A stretch of DNA of 17,247 nt from CAZHWT01 sp964536215. GTDB lineage: Bacteria > Patescibacteriota > CAZHWT01. Location: positions 1 to 17,247 of the forward strand of contig CAZHWT010000027.1 in NCBI GenBank assembly GCA_964536215.1. Direction: 5' to 3'. Position 1 is the first letter of the stretch. Every line of letters starts with the position of its first letter. The notes beneath the pieces are model-generated. The model made no database searches, was not told the origin of the DNA, and saw nothing but the letters and a program-made list of their open reading frames with translations. Shown one piece after another: positions 7,309 through 13,802 of this stretch. A program made the position numbers and the translations under genes.

Positions 7309-7803
7309 CTAGTCGTCTGTAATGGTATAGCCAGCTTTTTTAAGATTATCGAGAGAATCGGTGAGCTGGAGGATTGATTTGATATTTTTAGCTTTGAGAG
7401 CATTAGTGGCGGCGGCAATTTCATCCGGGTGAGGGCTATAAATGACAATTTGCAGATTGGGATCATATATATTTTGATTGAGCGCTTGGACCGGTGCGGA
7501 CAGGGCGCCTTGGATGTGAGATTTTTGATACTCTTCTGTGGAGCGAACATCCAGGATAATAAATTTGTTAGCTAAAAGAGCTTTGTCGGTGTTGCGGGCC
7601 TGAACGGTGGTTAGCTGTTCTTGGTAGTTAGACTTTAGAGAGGTAGCCGTTATGGGCGAAGCTATAGAGGCTTGGGAACGCAGATACAAGATAAGCCAAA
7701 CTGTTAAGCAAACGACGATTACGCCCAAACTGATGATGCACCATGCTTTTTTGTTAGACGGTAAATGAAGCGTAAAATTGAAGTAGTTTTTAGAGACTGG
7801 CAT
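7309..7803 (-). CDS. Membrane-anchored rhodanese-like protein lacking the catalytic cysteine (paralogue 2)
   Basis: The 164-residue product has the same plan as its downstream neighbour: a basic N terminus, one membrane helix (about 21-41, WCIISLGVIVVCLTVWLILY), then a rhodanese domain with KFIILDVRSTEEY (Asp85, Arg87), SHIQGALSAP and IVIYSPHPDEI. The cysteine position is again serine (Ser123), and the same four residues, Ser-Pro-His preceded by an aromatic, occur in both proteins. That shared substitution argues for an inherited, non-enzymatic role such as binding, rather than random decay. The ATG at 7803 is chosen because a strong promoter lies just upstream; the longer frame to 7914 would run through it. 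The gap to paralogue 1 is 169 bp and contains that gene's own promoter. Confidence 0.85.
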   Translation of the reverse strand: MPVSKNYFNFTLHLPSNKKAWCIISLGVIVVCLTVWLILYLRSQASIASPITATSLKSNYQEQLTTVQARNTDKALLANKFIILDVRSTEEYQKSHIQGALSAPVQALNQNIYDPNLQIVIYSPHPDEIAAATNALKAKNIKSILQLTDSLDNLKKAGYTITDD

Positions 7804-7842
7804 GGTGTGTGTATTATTCCGTACCTTACGCTTGACTGTCAA
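7804..7842 (-). promoter_or_regulatory. Promoter of rhodanese-like gene 2, apparently leaderless
   Basis: On the minus strand TTGACA (7837-7842) is followed after 18 nt by AATAAT (7813-7818, 5 of 6 matches). Nine nt (ACACACACC) separate it from the ATG at 7803, with no Shine-Dalgarno sequence. Confidence 0.65.
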
Positions 7843-7886
7843 ATGGAATTGGGATGATTTTCTCAGATAAATGGTAGTACGCATGC

Positions 7887-7923
7887 TTGACGCCTTGGGA
7901 CAGGTTTGACACAATAAACGAAC
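7887..7923 (+). promoter_or_regulatory. Promoter of the proline-rich TM gene, apparently leaderless
   Basis: TTGACG (7887-7892) is followed after 17 nt by CACAAT (7910-7915), the same -10 hexamer as rhodanese-like gene 1, then 8 nt to the ATG at 7924. There is no Shine-Dalgarno sequence. It is arranged back to back with the minus-strand promoter at 7813-7842, 44 bp apart. Confidence 0.5.
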
Positions 7924-8568
7924 ATGGATTTGCCCTCTACCACCTCCCCTGATACTCCAGATACTAGCCAGCCAGCCGATCCGTCAGTCTATGAGCCGGT
8001 GGCGGCCGAAACAAGCCCGACTATTCAGCCAGTAGGAGCTGGGTCAGCGCAAGCTGGGCTACCGGCGTCGTCGGAGCCGGCATTGTCGTCGCCTCAACCT
8101 TCTGGATCGCAATTTTCGACAACGCCGCTTTCCGAGCCAACTGCCCCGCCTACTCAGCCAGGGACAGTTCAGCCACAGACTGCGGCTATGTCAGGCTGGC
8201 CGCCAGTATCGACGCCCGACCCTGGCGCACCTGCGGCCAATCAGGCTAACTCTACCCTAGAGGCTGTAGCTCCGGTGGTTCCGTTAGCACAACCGGTTGA
8301 GCCGCCAGCCCCTCCATCACCACCGGTGGAATCACAGCCGTCGCCTGTTATGCCGGTGTCTGATATTTCTGCGCCAGCCGTAGAGCCTGTGCCAGAGGAA
8401 GCCTCGAAGTCTAAGTTATCTAGCTCGTTAGTTGGGTTGCCGCATGTGAGTAATTTTGGCTCGACTGGTAAGTCCATTATTGTGGTGGCGGTAGTGTTTG
8501 CTCTATTGTTTGGCGTAGCAATGGTTATTGGATATAGCATGGGCTATCAGCGTGGGTTGAATGGGTGA
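7924..8568 (+). CDS. Proline/serine-rich protein with one C-terminal membrane helix
   Basis: The 214-residue product has no recognisable domain. Residues 1-170 are low-complexity, rich in Pro, Ser, Ala, Thr, Val and Gln with many Pro-Pro or Pro-Ser pairs, and should be disordered. A short basic stretch and linker (KSKLSSSLVGLPHVSN) leads to one hydrophobic helix at about residues 182-205 (IIVVAVVFALLFGVAMVIGY) and a short tail with YQRG. With no signal peptide and a tail-end helix, the disordered part is probably cytoplasmic, though topology cannot be settled from sequence. It diverges from the rhodanese/vWA cluster and shares a 120-bp promoter region with it, which hints at joint control. 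The in-frame ATG at 7924 follows a promoter directly. Confidence 0.75.
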   Translation: MDLPSTTSPDTPDTSQPADPSVYEPVAAETSPTIQPVGAGSAQAGLPASSEPALSSPQPSGSQFSTTPLSEPTAPPTQPGTVQPQTAAMSGWPPVSTPDPGAPAANQANSTLEAVAPVVPLAQPVEPPAPPSPPVESQPSPVMPVSDISAPAVEPVPEEASKSKLSSSLVGLPHVSNFGSTGKSIIVVAVVFALLFGVAMVIGYSMGYQRGLNG

Positions 8569-8800
8569 GGGCTATGCCATCGAATAGATTAATCCAATAA
8601 CCCGGTCTCCTCATTTTCCGACGGTGCTTAGGCGCCCAAGGATACCCATTGAGTGACGAGTCATGAGTAGTGAGTGGCGAGCAACTATAGACGAACAACG
8701 AAGCATAGCTTGTCCGCCTCTGGCAGAAATAAACAAACAGATGAGCAGACGAATAGGCGAGTAGGCTGTCTCCTCTTTTCCCTATGCTACAATTGAATGT
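8569..8800 (+). other. Intergenic region with degenerate repeats
   Basis: The 232-bp gap contains GAGTGACGAGTCATGAGTAG-type units (about 8651-8680), CGAACAACGAA units (8691-8703), an imperfect copy of the hairpin TCCGCCTCTGGCGGA (8711-8725, with one mismatch, GGCAGA), and further CGAATAGGCGAGTAGGC units (8750-8766). It ends in the promoter of the DUF2207 gene. I see no terminator with a T-run and no RNA gene. Confidence 0.5.
8785..8793 (+). promoter_or_regulatory. Extended -10 promoter of the DUF2207 gene, apparently leaderless
   Basis: TGC-TACAAT (hexamer 8788-8793, 5 of 6 matches with the TGn extension) ends 7 nt before the ATG at 8801. No -35 or Shine-Dalgarno sequence is evident. Confidence 0.6.
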
Positions 8801-10734
8801 ATGAAGTATGCTTTGTCGGTTTTACTTGGTTTAACGGCACTATTTTTAATGGGGGTGGGACATGCATTTGCAGCCGATTGGCAGATAAATAGGTTCCATA
8901 GTGATATATCGGTGCAGCCAGACGGTCGAGTCAAGATCGTTGAGACTCTGGATGTCGATTTTGGGTCTAAGCAGAAGCACGGTATTTTGCGAGATATTCC
9001 CTACGAGTACCAGTCAGACAAAGATACGGTGTTTACTAATATTGAAGTCTGGGGCGTGACCCAAGATGGGCAACGAGCCGAATATGAGACTTCCTTGTCT
9101 GATGGTTATGAAGAAATCAAAATAGGTGAGGCCGACGCGACTATTTCAGGCCAGCATACTTACGCCATTACCTACTTTGCCTCTGGAGTGCTGCGGGAAT
9201 TTTCGGATTATGACGAGTTGTATTGGAATGTGACAGGCAATTATTGGGATGCGCCAATTAATCATGCTACCGCGACGGTTAAATTGCCGCGGGACGGTAT
9301 TTTGCAACAGGCTTGCTATCAAGGCGCTAAGGGTTCTACAGATGAGTGTCAATCAGTACTGCTAAATCCTAAGGAAATTAGGTTTGCTGCCACGCAGCCG
9401 CTGCCTCCTGGCGGTGGATTAACGTTATCGGTTGGCTATACCAAAGGGATTGTGCCCATTTTGACCGTGACTAAGCCACAGACACCGGCGCAGAAATGGC
9501 TGTCAACGGCTGTTCAGCCTGTCGGATTGGTAGCTCTGACAGTGGCTGCTCTGTTGGGTCTGATAGCTCCGGCACTGTTATGGTGGAGGAAAGGGCGCGA
9601 CTGGTGGTGGCAGCAGCCTGGCTTGTTGGCAAATGATCAGACTGCGATGTTGCGGCCGTGGGGTAGCGCTCCTCAGGTGGTAGTAGAATATACGCCGCCG
9701 GAAAATTTGCGACCAGCGGAAATAGGTTTGTTGATGGAAGAGGAAACGAGCACGCTGGATGTGACGGCGACACTTATTGATTTGGCTAGCCGGGGCTATG
9801 TGACGATTAAAGAGTTGGATAAGACCTGGCTGTTTGGCTCTAATGACTATGAATTGACTCGGACTGCTCAAGCGGCCGATGGTTTGCTGGGGTACGAAGC
9901 GTTGTTATTGAAAAAGCTATTTGGTGGCAAGAAAACGGTTAAGTTGTCTAGTTTAAAGAATACTTTTTACGATGATTTGGCTGAGGTTAAGGATCAGTTG
10001 CGTAAAGATGTTATGGCTAAGCAGTACTTTAAACAAGATCCAGAGAAGGTCCAGAATGTATATCGCGGAGTGGCCGTTGGGATAGTTATTGTTGGAGTGC
10101 TGGTGGCTATGGCTACCATTCAGAGTGGTCAGTTTTGGCTGAGTTTGGTTGGCGCGGCAGCGGTGGCGGCTGGGGTAGGGTTGCTGGCGTTTAGCTGGGC
10201 GATGCCGCAGCGGACGGCCTTAGGTGCGGAGCTGTATCGGCGGTCGTTGGGGTATAAGTTGTTTATTGCATCAGCCGAAAAGCATCGACAGCAATTCTTT
10301 GAGAAAGAGAATTTATTTAACCAGGTTATGCCGTACGCAATTTTGTTTGGTTTAACGCGCAAGTTTGCCCAGGCTATGAAAGATATTGGCTATGAGCCGC
10401 CACAGCCATCATGGTATACCGGTCATGCTGCCTTTAATGCGGCTGTTTTTAGTAGCAATATGGCTAGTGTGTCTAAGGCGTTTAGTCAAACTATAGCTTC
10501 AGCGCCTTCCAGCTCTGGATCGGGCGGCGGTGGGTTTTCGGGCGGTGGGTTTGGTGGCGGNNNNNNNNNNNNNNNNNNNNNNNNNNNNNNNNNNNNNNNN
10601 NNNNNNNNNNNNNNNNNNNNNNNNNNNNNNNNNNNNNNNNNNNNNNNNNNNNNNNNNNNNCTTCCAGCTCTGGATCGGGCGGCGGTGGGTTTTCGGGCGG
10701 TGGGTTTGGTGGCGGCGGTGGGGGGAGTTGGTGA
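8801..10734 (+). CDS. DUF2207 family membrane protein, interrupted by a scaffold gap
   Basis: DUF2207 proteins are signal-peptide-bearing membrane proteins of unknown function, common in bacteria with reduced genomes. Here a signal peptide (residues 1-24, ending AFA) precedes the extracytoplasmic domain with DWQINRFHSDISVQPDG and the HGILRDIPYEY motif. A membrane helix lies near 235-258, followed by WWRKGRDWWW, a cytoplasmic part, a pair of helices near 421-467, and a Gly-rich tail. As given, the frame breaks at the 100 Ns. The 55 bp before and after the Ns are identical; joining them once gives a 592-residue protein ending GGGGGGSW at a TGA (10732-10734), the Gly-rich plus Ser-Trp ending usual for this family. 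Reading on without collapsing gives a nonsense tail to 10786, which I discard. Confidence 0.9.
10506..10560 (+). repeat. Left 55-bp flank of the gap
   Basis: These 55 bp, encoding the Ser/Gly-rich tail of the DUF2207 protein, are identical base for base to 10661-10715 on the other side of the Ns. The stretch is G-rich and contains four GGG runs with 4-7 nt loops (10522-10548), a possible G-quadruplex that could also have hindered sequencing. Confidence 0.9.
10561..10660. other. 100-N assembly gap
   Basis: Exactly 100 Ns, the conventional placeholder for a gap of unknown size, lie between two identical 55-bp flanks. The true distance is unknown and may be negative, that is, an unmerged overlap. 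Confidence 0.95.
10661..10715 (+). repeat. Right 55-bp flank of the gap
   Basis: Identical to 10506-10560. In this copy the Gly-rich codon frame is offset from the left copy by the 100 Ns, and it continues to GGGSW and a TGA at 10732. Confidence 0.9.
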
Positions 10735-10756
10735 TATTGCAAAGCAATATCCAATA

Positions 10757-10856
10757 GAATTAGGAATCATAAATCCAGAATTATGAATTTTTGGGGAACG
10801 GTATAAGAATTAGGAATCATGAATCTGGAATTATGAATTTTAGGGGAATGGTATAA
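10757..10856 (+). repeat. 50-bp tandem repeat, two copies
   Basis: Unit 1 (10757-10806) and unit 2 (10807-10856) each start GAATTAGGAATCAT and end GGTATAA, with only a few substitutions and no indels. Both hold an ATAATTC/GAATTAT-like partial dyad. The second unit ends in the -10 hexamer TATAAT, the first in TATAAG. Confidence 0.85.
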
Positions 10857-10857
10857 T
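10849..10857 (+). promoter_or_regulatory. Extended -10 promoter of the prenyl synthase gene
   Basis: TGG-TATAAT is a perfect -10 hexamer (10852-10857) with the TGn extension, formed by the end of the second 50-bp repeat unit. It would give a leader of about 75 nt carrying two copies of CTAGAACCTAGAATCT (about 10877 and 10916). No -35 is clear. Confidence 0.55.
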
Positions 10858-10937
10858 TTGGTTCATTGTTTATTCCTAGAACCTAGAATCTAGAACCCGC
10901 TAGAGATGGACAGGGCTAGAACCTAGAATCTTTTCTC

Positions 10938-11978
10938 ATGTCTTTATCTGACTCTCTTGTTGTTCACAAGCAAGGTATAAATGAATATTTAATGGCCTTT
11001 TTGGCGCAGCAGCGACAGGGTTTGGCACCGGTTAATCGGTGGGGCGAAGACGTGGTGAGTAAGATGGAGCAATTTGCCGGACAGGGCAAGGTATTGCGAG
11101 GGAGTTTGGTTTTGTTGACCGCGGAGCTCTACGGCCGCAAGGTGGATGAAGCGGGGTTGGCGATGGCGGCGGCAATTGAATTAATGCACGCCTCTTTGCT
11201 CGTCCATGACGATATTATGGATAATGACCGACTGCGACGGGGACAGCCGACGATTTTTGCTCAGTATGAGAATAGTGAGGTGGGACAGAAGAGTTTGAAT
11301 CCGTTGGTATTCGGCCAAGCGCTGGGAACTTGCTTTGGTGATTTGGGTTTTTTTATGGCTTGGCAGTTGATTAGCCGAAGTGGCGAGTTGTCGGTGGAGC
11401 TGAGTGATTTGTTTGGTCGTGAGATGTCGGCGGTGTGTTTGGCGCAGATGGAAGATGTGGCGGCCGGTTTGGCTGATGAAGAATTAACTGAAGAGCAAAT
11501 CATCGAGATTTATCGGTTTAAAACTGCGCGGTATACCTTTTCTTTGCCGCTGATGTGCGGAGCGGTGTTAGCTGGACAGTCGGCGGAGGTATTGCAAAAA
11601 CTGGAGCGATTGGGTGAATGCTTAGGATTAATGTTCCAGCTGAAGGATGATGAACTGGGCATTTTTGGCGACACTAAACAGACTGGCAAGCCGGTTGGAT
11701 CGGATATTAGTGAAAATAAGAAAACTTTGTGGCGGCTGTGGCTGCTGAATGCCACAGATGAACCTGAGTTGAGGGACTTATTTGGCCGGATCGATTTGAC
11801 TGAGGCGGACATGGGGCTGGTTCGGACGGAAATTGAACGGACTGGGGTGCGGGCTAAAGCTCAGCAGCTGATGGATGCATGGGCGGCGGAGGCAGAAGAG
11901 CTTATGCAAGAATTGGCATTGGCTGGGGTGGAATGGGTGGAAGAGCTGGTGGAGTTTAACCAGATGCGCGTCAGGTAG
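10938..11978 (+). CDS. Polyprenyl (trans-isoprenyl) diphosphate synthase
   Basis: The 346-residue product is a full-length all-alpha trans-prenyl synthase, which condenses isopentenyl diphosphate with allylic diphosphates to make precursors of quinones or lipid carriers. GKVLRG near residue 52 is the IPP-binding Lys/Arg segment. The first aspartate-rich motif is HDDIMDNDRLRRG near residue 91 and the second is FQLKDDELGIFGD near 234. In the second motif the final Asp of DDxxD is replaced by Gly, a variant also seen in some active enzymes. Lys-rich GKPVGSDISENKKT follows as usual. Chain length cannot be predicted safely. No other isoprenoid gene is near, so the substrates come from elsewhere in the genome or from a host. 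No Shine-Dalgarno sequence precedes the ATG. Confidence 0.93.
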   Translation: MSLSDSLVVHKQGINEYLMAFLAQQRQGLAPVNRWGEDVVSKMEQFAGQGKVLRGSLVLLTAELYGRKVDEAGLAMAAAIELMHASLLVHDDIMDNDRLRRGQPTIFAQYENSEVGQKSLNPLVFGQALGTCFGDLGFFMAWQLISRSGELSVELSDLFGREMSAVCLAQMEDVAAGLADEELTEEQIIEIYRFKTARYTFSLPLMCGAVLAGQSAEVLQKLERLGECLGLMFQLKDDELGIFGDTKQTGKPVGSDISENKKTLWRLWLLNATDEPELRDLFGRIDLTEADMGLVRTEIERTGVRAKAQQLMDAWAAEAEELMQELALAGVEWVEELVEFNQMRVR

Positions 11979-11997
11979 TTGTCGCGGGTGGGGAGTT

Positions 11998-12325
11998 GAC
12001 GAGTCGACGAGTAGGCAAGTAGGCAAGTCGGGCGTAGGCAAGTTAAATGTCAAGGAACAAGAGTCCAAATGCCAAGTAAAGGTAATCGTAAATCGTTCAT
12101 TGCAAATCGTTAATCGTTAATCGCAAACTGCAAACTGCAAACCGTAAACCCCGATTTAATTGGGGTCGGGTCGAGAATGACACGAGGGAATGTAGAGGTG
12201 TGAAGTGCGGGTTATGGGAGCGAATTGAAATTTGAATCGTAAAGACTGGCTGTCTTGCTGTCTTGCATCTTGCTGCCTCTTAGATCGAATAACGAATAGA
12301 CGATTAAACGAACAAACCAATAGCT
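11998..12325 (+). repeat. Composite modular repeat, copy 1
   Basis: The order of modules is: B, GAGTAGGCAAGTAGGC units (11998-12042); C, a 38-nt block containing CAAGAGTCCAAATGCCAA (12043-12080); D, AATCGTTAATCG units (about 12083-12124); E, CAAACTGCAAACCGTAAACC units (about 12125-12150); then TGAAGTGCGGGTTATGGGAG at 12201 and A, CGAATAACGAATAGACGA units (12286-12325). The same order recurs at 14934-15074, 15568-15810 and, cut by the window end, 17149-17247. Confidence 0.8.
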
Positions 12326-12334
12326 AGTTTGTGC

Positions 12335-12363
12335 TTGCCTGATGTGTTCGGGTATGTTATAAC
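12335..12363 (+). promoter_or_regulatory. Promoter of the coiled-coil gene
   Basis: TTGCCT (12335-12340), 17 nt, TATAAC (12358-12363) with the TGn extension TGT just before it. The ATG at 12392 is 28 nt downstream, with no Shine-Dalgarno sequence. Confidence 0.6.
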
Positions 12364-12391
12364 GCTTTAGGAAAATTACTTCCCCACCATT

Positions 12392-12901
12392 ATGTTTGAA
12401 ACATTTACTAATGCCATTACCCGTTGGGTTGGCTCAACTACGTCTATTATTTTACACTCCATCTTTTTTGTCGGCATGTTTGGCTTGGTGTGGCTGGGCG
12501 TAGATGTGGACACGGTTATGTTAGTGTTGACTACCGCGGTCTCGCTGGAGGCGATTTATTTGGCGCTATTTATTCAACGGTCAGTCAATTTGAATACGGT
12601 CACATTGGAGGAAGCGGCGGAAGATATTCAAGGGATTGAAGAGGATATCGAAGATATTAGTGAGGATGTGGAAGGGATTGAAAAAGATATCGAAGATATT
12701 GGTGAGGAAGTGGAGGATTTGAGCGAGGGGATCGAAGAGGTTGGGAAGGATTTGGATGAGCTGGAAGGTGGTATCGATTCGATTCAGGTTCAGCCCGTTA
12801 CTCCGACTAGCGCTAAGCAGTTGAGAGCTGATATTCGGGCTTTGCAGCGATCGGTAGATAAGCTTCAGTTGTTGATAGAACAGCAAGTGGGCGAGTCATA
12901 A
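12392..12901 (+). CDS. Two-TM protein with an acidic coiled coil (DUF1003-like N terminus)
   Basis: The 169-residue product has two membrane helices (about 16-36 and 41-62); the second, AVSLEAIYLALFIQRSVN, resembles the SLEAIFLS segment of DUF1003 proteins, a weak match from memory. A strongly acidic coiled coil occupies about residues 79-134: eight heptads in perfect register, IQGIEED, IEDISED, VEGIEKD, IEDIGEE, VEDLSEG, IEEVGKD, LDELEGG, IDSIQVQ, with Ile/Val/Leu at every a and d position. A second, less acidic helix ends the protein (LRADIRALQRSVDKLQLLIEQQ). The two short helices with a cytoplasmic coiled coil suggest a membrane-tethered oligomer or spacer. Part of the coil arose by a 42-nt duplication. 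Confidence 0.82.
   Translation: MFETFTNAITRWVGSTTSIILHSIFFVGMFGLVWLGVDVDTVMLVLTTAVSLEAIYLALFIQRSVNLNTVTLEEAAEDIQGIEEDIEDISEDVEGIEKDIEDIGEEVEDLSEGIEEVGKDLDELEGGIDSIQVQPVTPTSAKQLRADIRALQRSVDKLQLLIEQQVGES
12632..12715 (+). repeat. 42-nt tandem duplication inside the coiled coil
   Basis: Units 12632-12673 and 12674-12715 both begin GGGATTGAA and share GATATCGAAGATATT, differing at only a few bases. Each encodes two heptads (14 residues), so the coil length changed in whole heptad pairs and kept register. Confidence 0.85.
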
Positions 12902-12943
12902 TCGTTTGAATTCTTGAAAAATGGACGTTGGGTTGCTTGATTA

Positions 12944-12952
12944 TGGTATACT
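12944..12952 (+). promoter_or_regulatory. Extended -10 promoter of the 13015 gene
   Basis: TGG-TATACT (hexamer 12947-12952, 5 of 6 matches) lies 62 nt before the ATG at 13015. No good -35 is present. Confidence 0.5.
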
Positions 12953-13000
12953 TTTGCTTACAATCACCGTTTTGTGGCGATTGCTTGCAGTCCTTCAATT

Positions 13001-13005
13001 AGGAG
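13001..13005 (+). promoter_or_regulatory. Shine-Dalgarno sequence AGGAG of the 13015 gene
   Basis: AGGAG lies 9 nt before the ATG at 13015 and only 3 nt before the in-frame GTG at 13009, which favours the ATG. Confidence 0.65.
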
Positions 13006-13014
13006 AGTGTGGGT

Positions 13015-13488
13015 ATGTTGCCGTTAGGAGAGGTTCGCGATTTGCAAGACGTCACCATGCTTGCCTTGGGCTGGCTTGGTGATGATAAAGTTGACAGGTT
13101 AGCTTTGACGAAAAGGCTAACATCTTTGCAACTTGAAATTGAGCATGCGTCGCAGTTTGTGACCATCTTTGGGTCCCATTTTCCAGATGGTCGGATTGGT
13201 GTGACGGTGTGTAGTTGTCCGATCGGATCAGATCCGTCCGGCGGGTGTCTGGTCTTGCGCCTGTACTCATCCCAGATGGCACTGGCATTAGAGCGGCCGG
13301 GTGCTAGAACCGAAGCGCAGCTATATTCCTTCGATGAACTGCTGTTTCCTGCCATTATTCTTGGCGAGGAAACGTTGAGGGTTGGGATAGAGGCGCTGTT
13401 GTCTTCTTTGCCCGGCAAGGTTAGCGCGCTAGTGCAAGAGGTGCTGGGAAAGGCTGACAAGATGCCAGCTGCGGCGACTCTGGCCTGA
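13015..13488 (+). CDS. Unrecognised 157-residue protein
   Basis: I recognise no family. The frame has a promoter, a Shine-Dalgarno sequence and a strong intrinsic terminator, so it is a well-defined single-gene unit. The product looks soluble, with alternating helices and strands; a region VTVCSCPIGSDPSGGCLVLRLY (about residues 63-84) has three cysteines close together (CSC then C), which might bind metal or be structural. The segment before it, QFVTIFGSHFPDGRIGVTV, reads like two beta strands with a turn. The C terminus is Ala-rich. There is no signal peptide or membrane helix. An alternative start at the GTG 6 nt upstream would add two residues. Confidence 0.75.
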   Translation: MLPLGEVRDLQDVTMLALGWLGDDKVDRLALTKRLTSLQLEIEHASQFVTIFGSHFPDGRIGVTVCSCPIGSDPSGGCLVLRLYSSQMALALERPGARTEAQLYSFDELLFPAIILGEETLRVGIEALLSSLPGKVSALVQEVLGKADKMPAAATLA

Positions 13489-13530
13489 TAGTCTATTAGG
13501 CGCTGTATAAACTGTGATGGTGCTTTTATC

Positions 13531-13558
13531 CCCGGTCGAGTCTTCGGCCGGGTTTTTT
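13531..13558 (+). terminator. Intrinsic terminator of the 13015 gene
   Basis: CCCGGTCGA (13531-13539) pairs with TCGGCCGGG (13544-13552) through nine pairs, one of them G-T, around the loop GTCT, followed directly by six T (13553-13558). This is the only textbook Rho-independent terminator I found in the window. Confidence 0.92.
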
Positions 13559-13802
13559 ACTGCTTTCACATAACTTTGTGTAGAGCACAAGTCTCAGATT
13601 GCGTATTTATTGAGATAGTTCAAGGGAATGCCAAAGCTTGTATCTGGTTGATACGACTTGAGTTAGAGTACCTGGTTTGGCAATACAAATATATTAGTAA
13701 GCAGATAGTTTTTGGATATGCTGAGCGGTCTGGGTGTCTTTACGTTATAAACATTTGGTTCCGACCGGTCTGAGCCGGTCGGAACATTGATGTGAGATTG
13801 TG
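13559..13802. other. Gene-poor stretch between convergent units
   Basis: After the terminator there is no supported gene. A 65-residue + frame from a GTG at 13576 has no Shine-Dalgarno sequence or promoter. The only clear structure is the hairpin at 13758-13785. The stretch has none of the modular repeats that fill other gaps of this size. Confidence 0.5.
13758..13785. terminator. Perfect 11-bp stem-loop, possible terminator of the 14123 gene
   Basis: GTTCCGACCGG (13758-13768) pairs perfectly with CCGGTCGGAAC (13775-13785) around the 6-nt loop TCTGAG. It starts 17 nt beyond the stop codon of the minus-strand gene ending at 13803. Only a weak T-rich stretch follows on the minus strand (AAATGTTTAT), so termination is probable rather than certain. 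Confidence 0.6.

Larger units (their letters stand above)
11979..12391 (+). other. 413-bp intergenic region holding the fullest composite repeat
   Basis: No gene is seen here. The region is nearly filled by the composite repeat (11998-12325) and ends with the promoter of the coiled-coil gene (12335-12363). A stem-loop CCCCGATT..AATTGGGG lies at about 12149-12165. Between the two parts of module A, 12226-12284 is an unrelated stretch with CTGTCTTG units. Confidence 0.6.

Noticed and set aside
10661..10786. Reading of the DUF2207 frame through the Ns to a stop at 10786
   Set aside because: The gap length is arbitrary, so the frame after it has no meaning. The tail it gives is unlike the family, whereas collapsing the identical flanks gives the expected ending.
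11998..12325. Periodic repeats resembling a CRISPR array
   Set aside because: The units are 7-8 nt, contiguous and degenerate, with no unique spacers of constant length and no cas gene nearby.
1306..13488. Possible relationship between the two unrecognised proteins at 1306 and 13015
   Set aside because: Both are small, soluble-looking and end in Ala-rich tails, but I could not align any shared motif.
13576..13773. 65-residue plus-strand frame after the terminator
   Set aside because: It starts with GTG, has no Shine-Dalgarno sequence or promoter, and runs into the 13758 hairpin.
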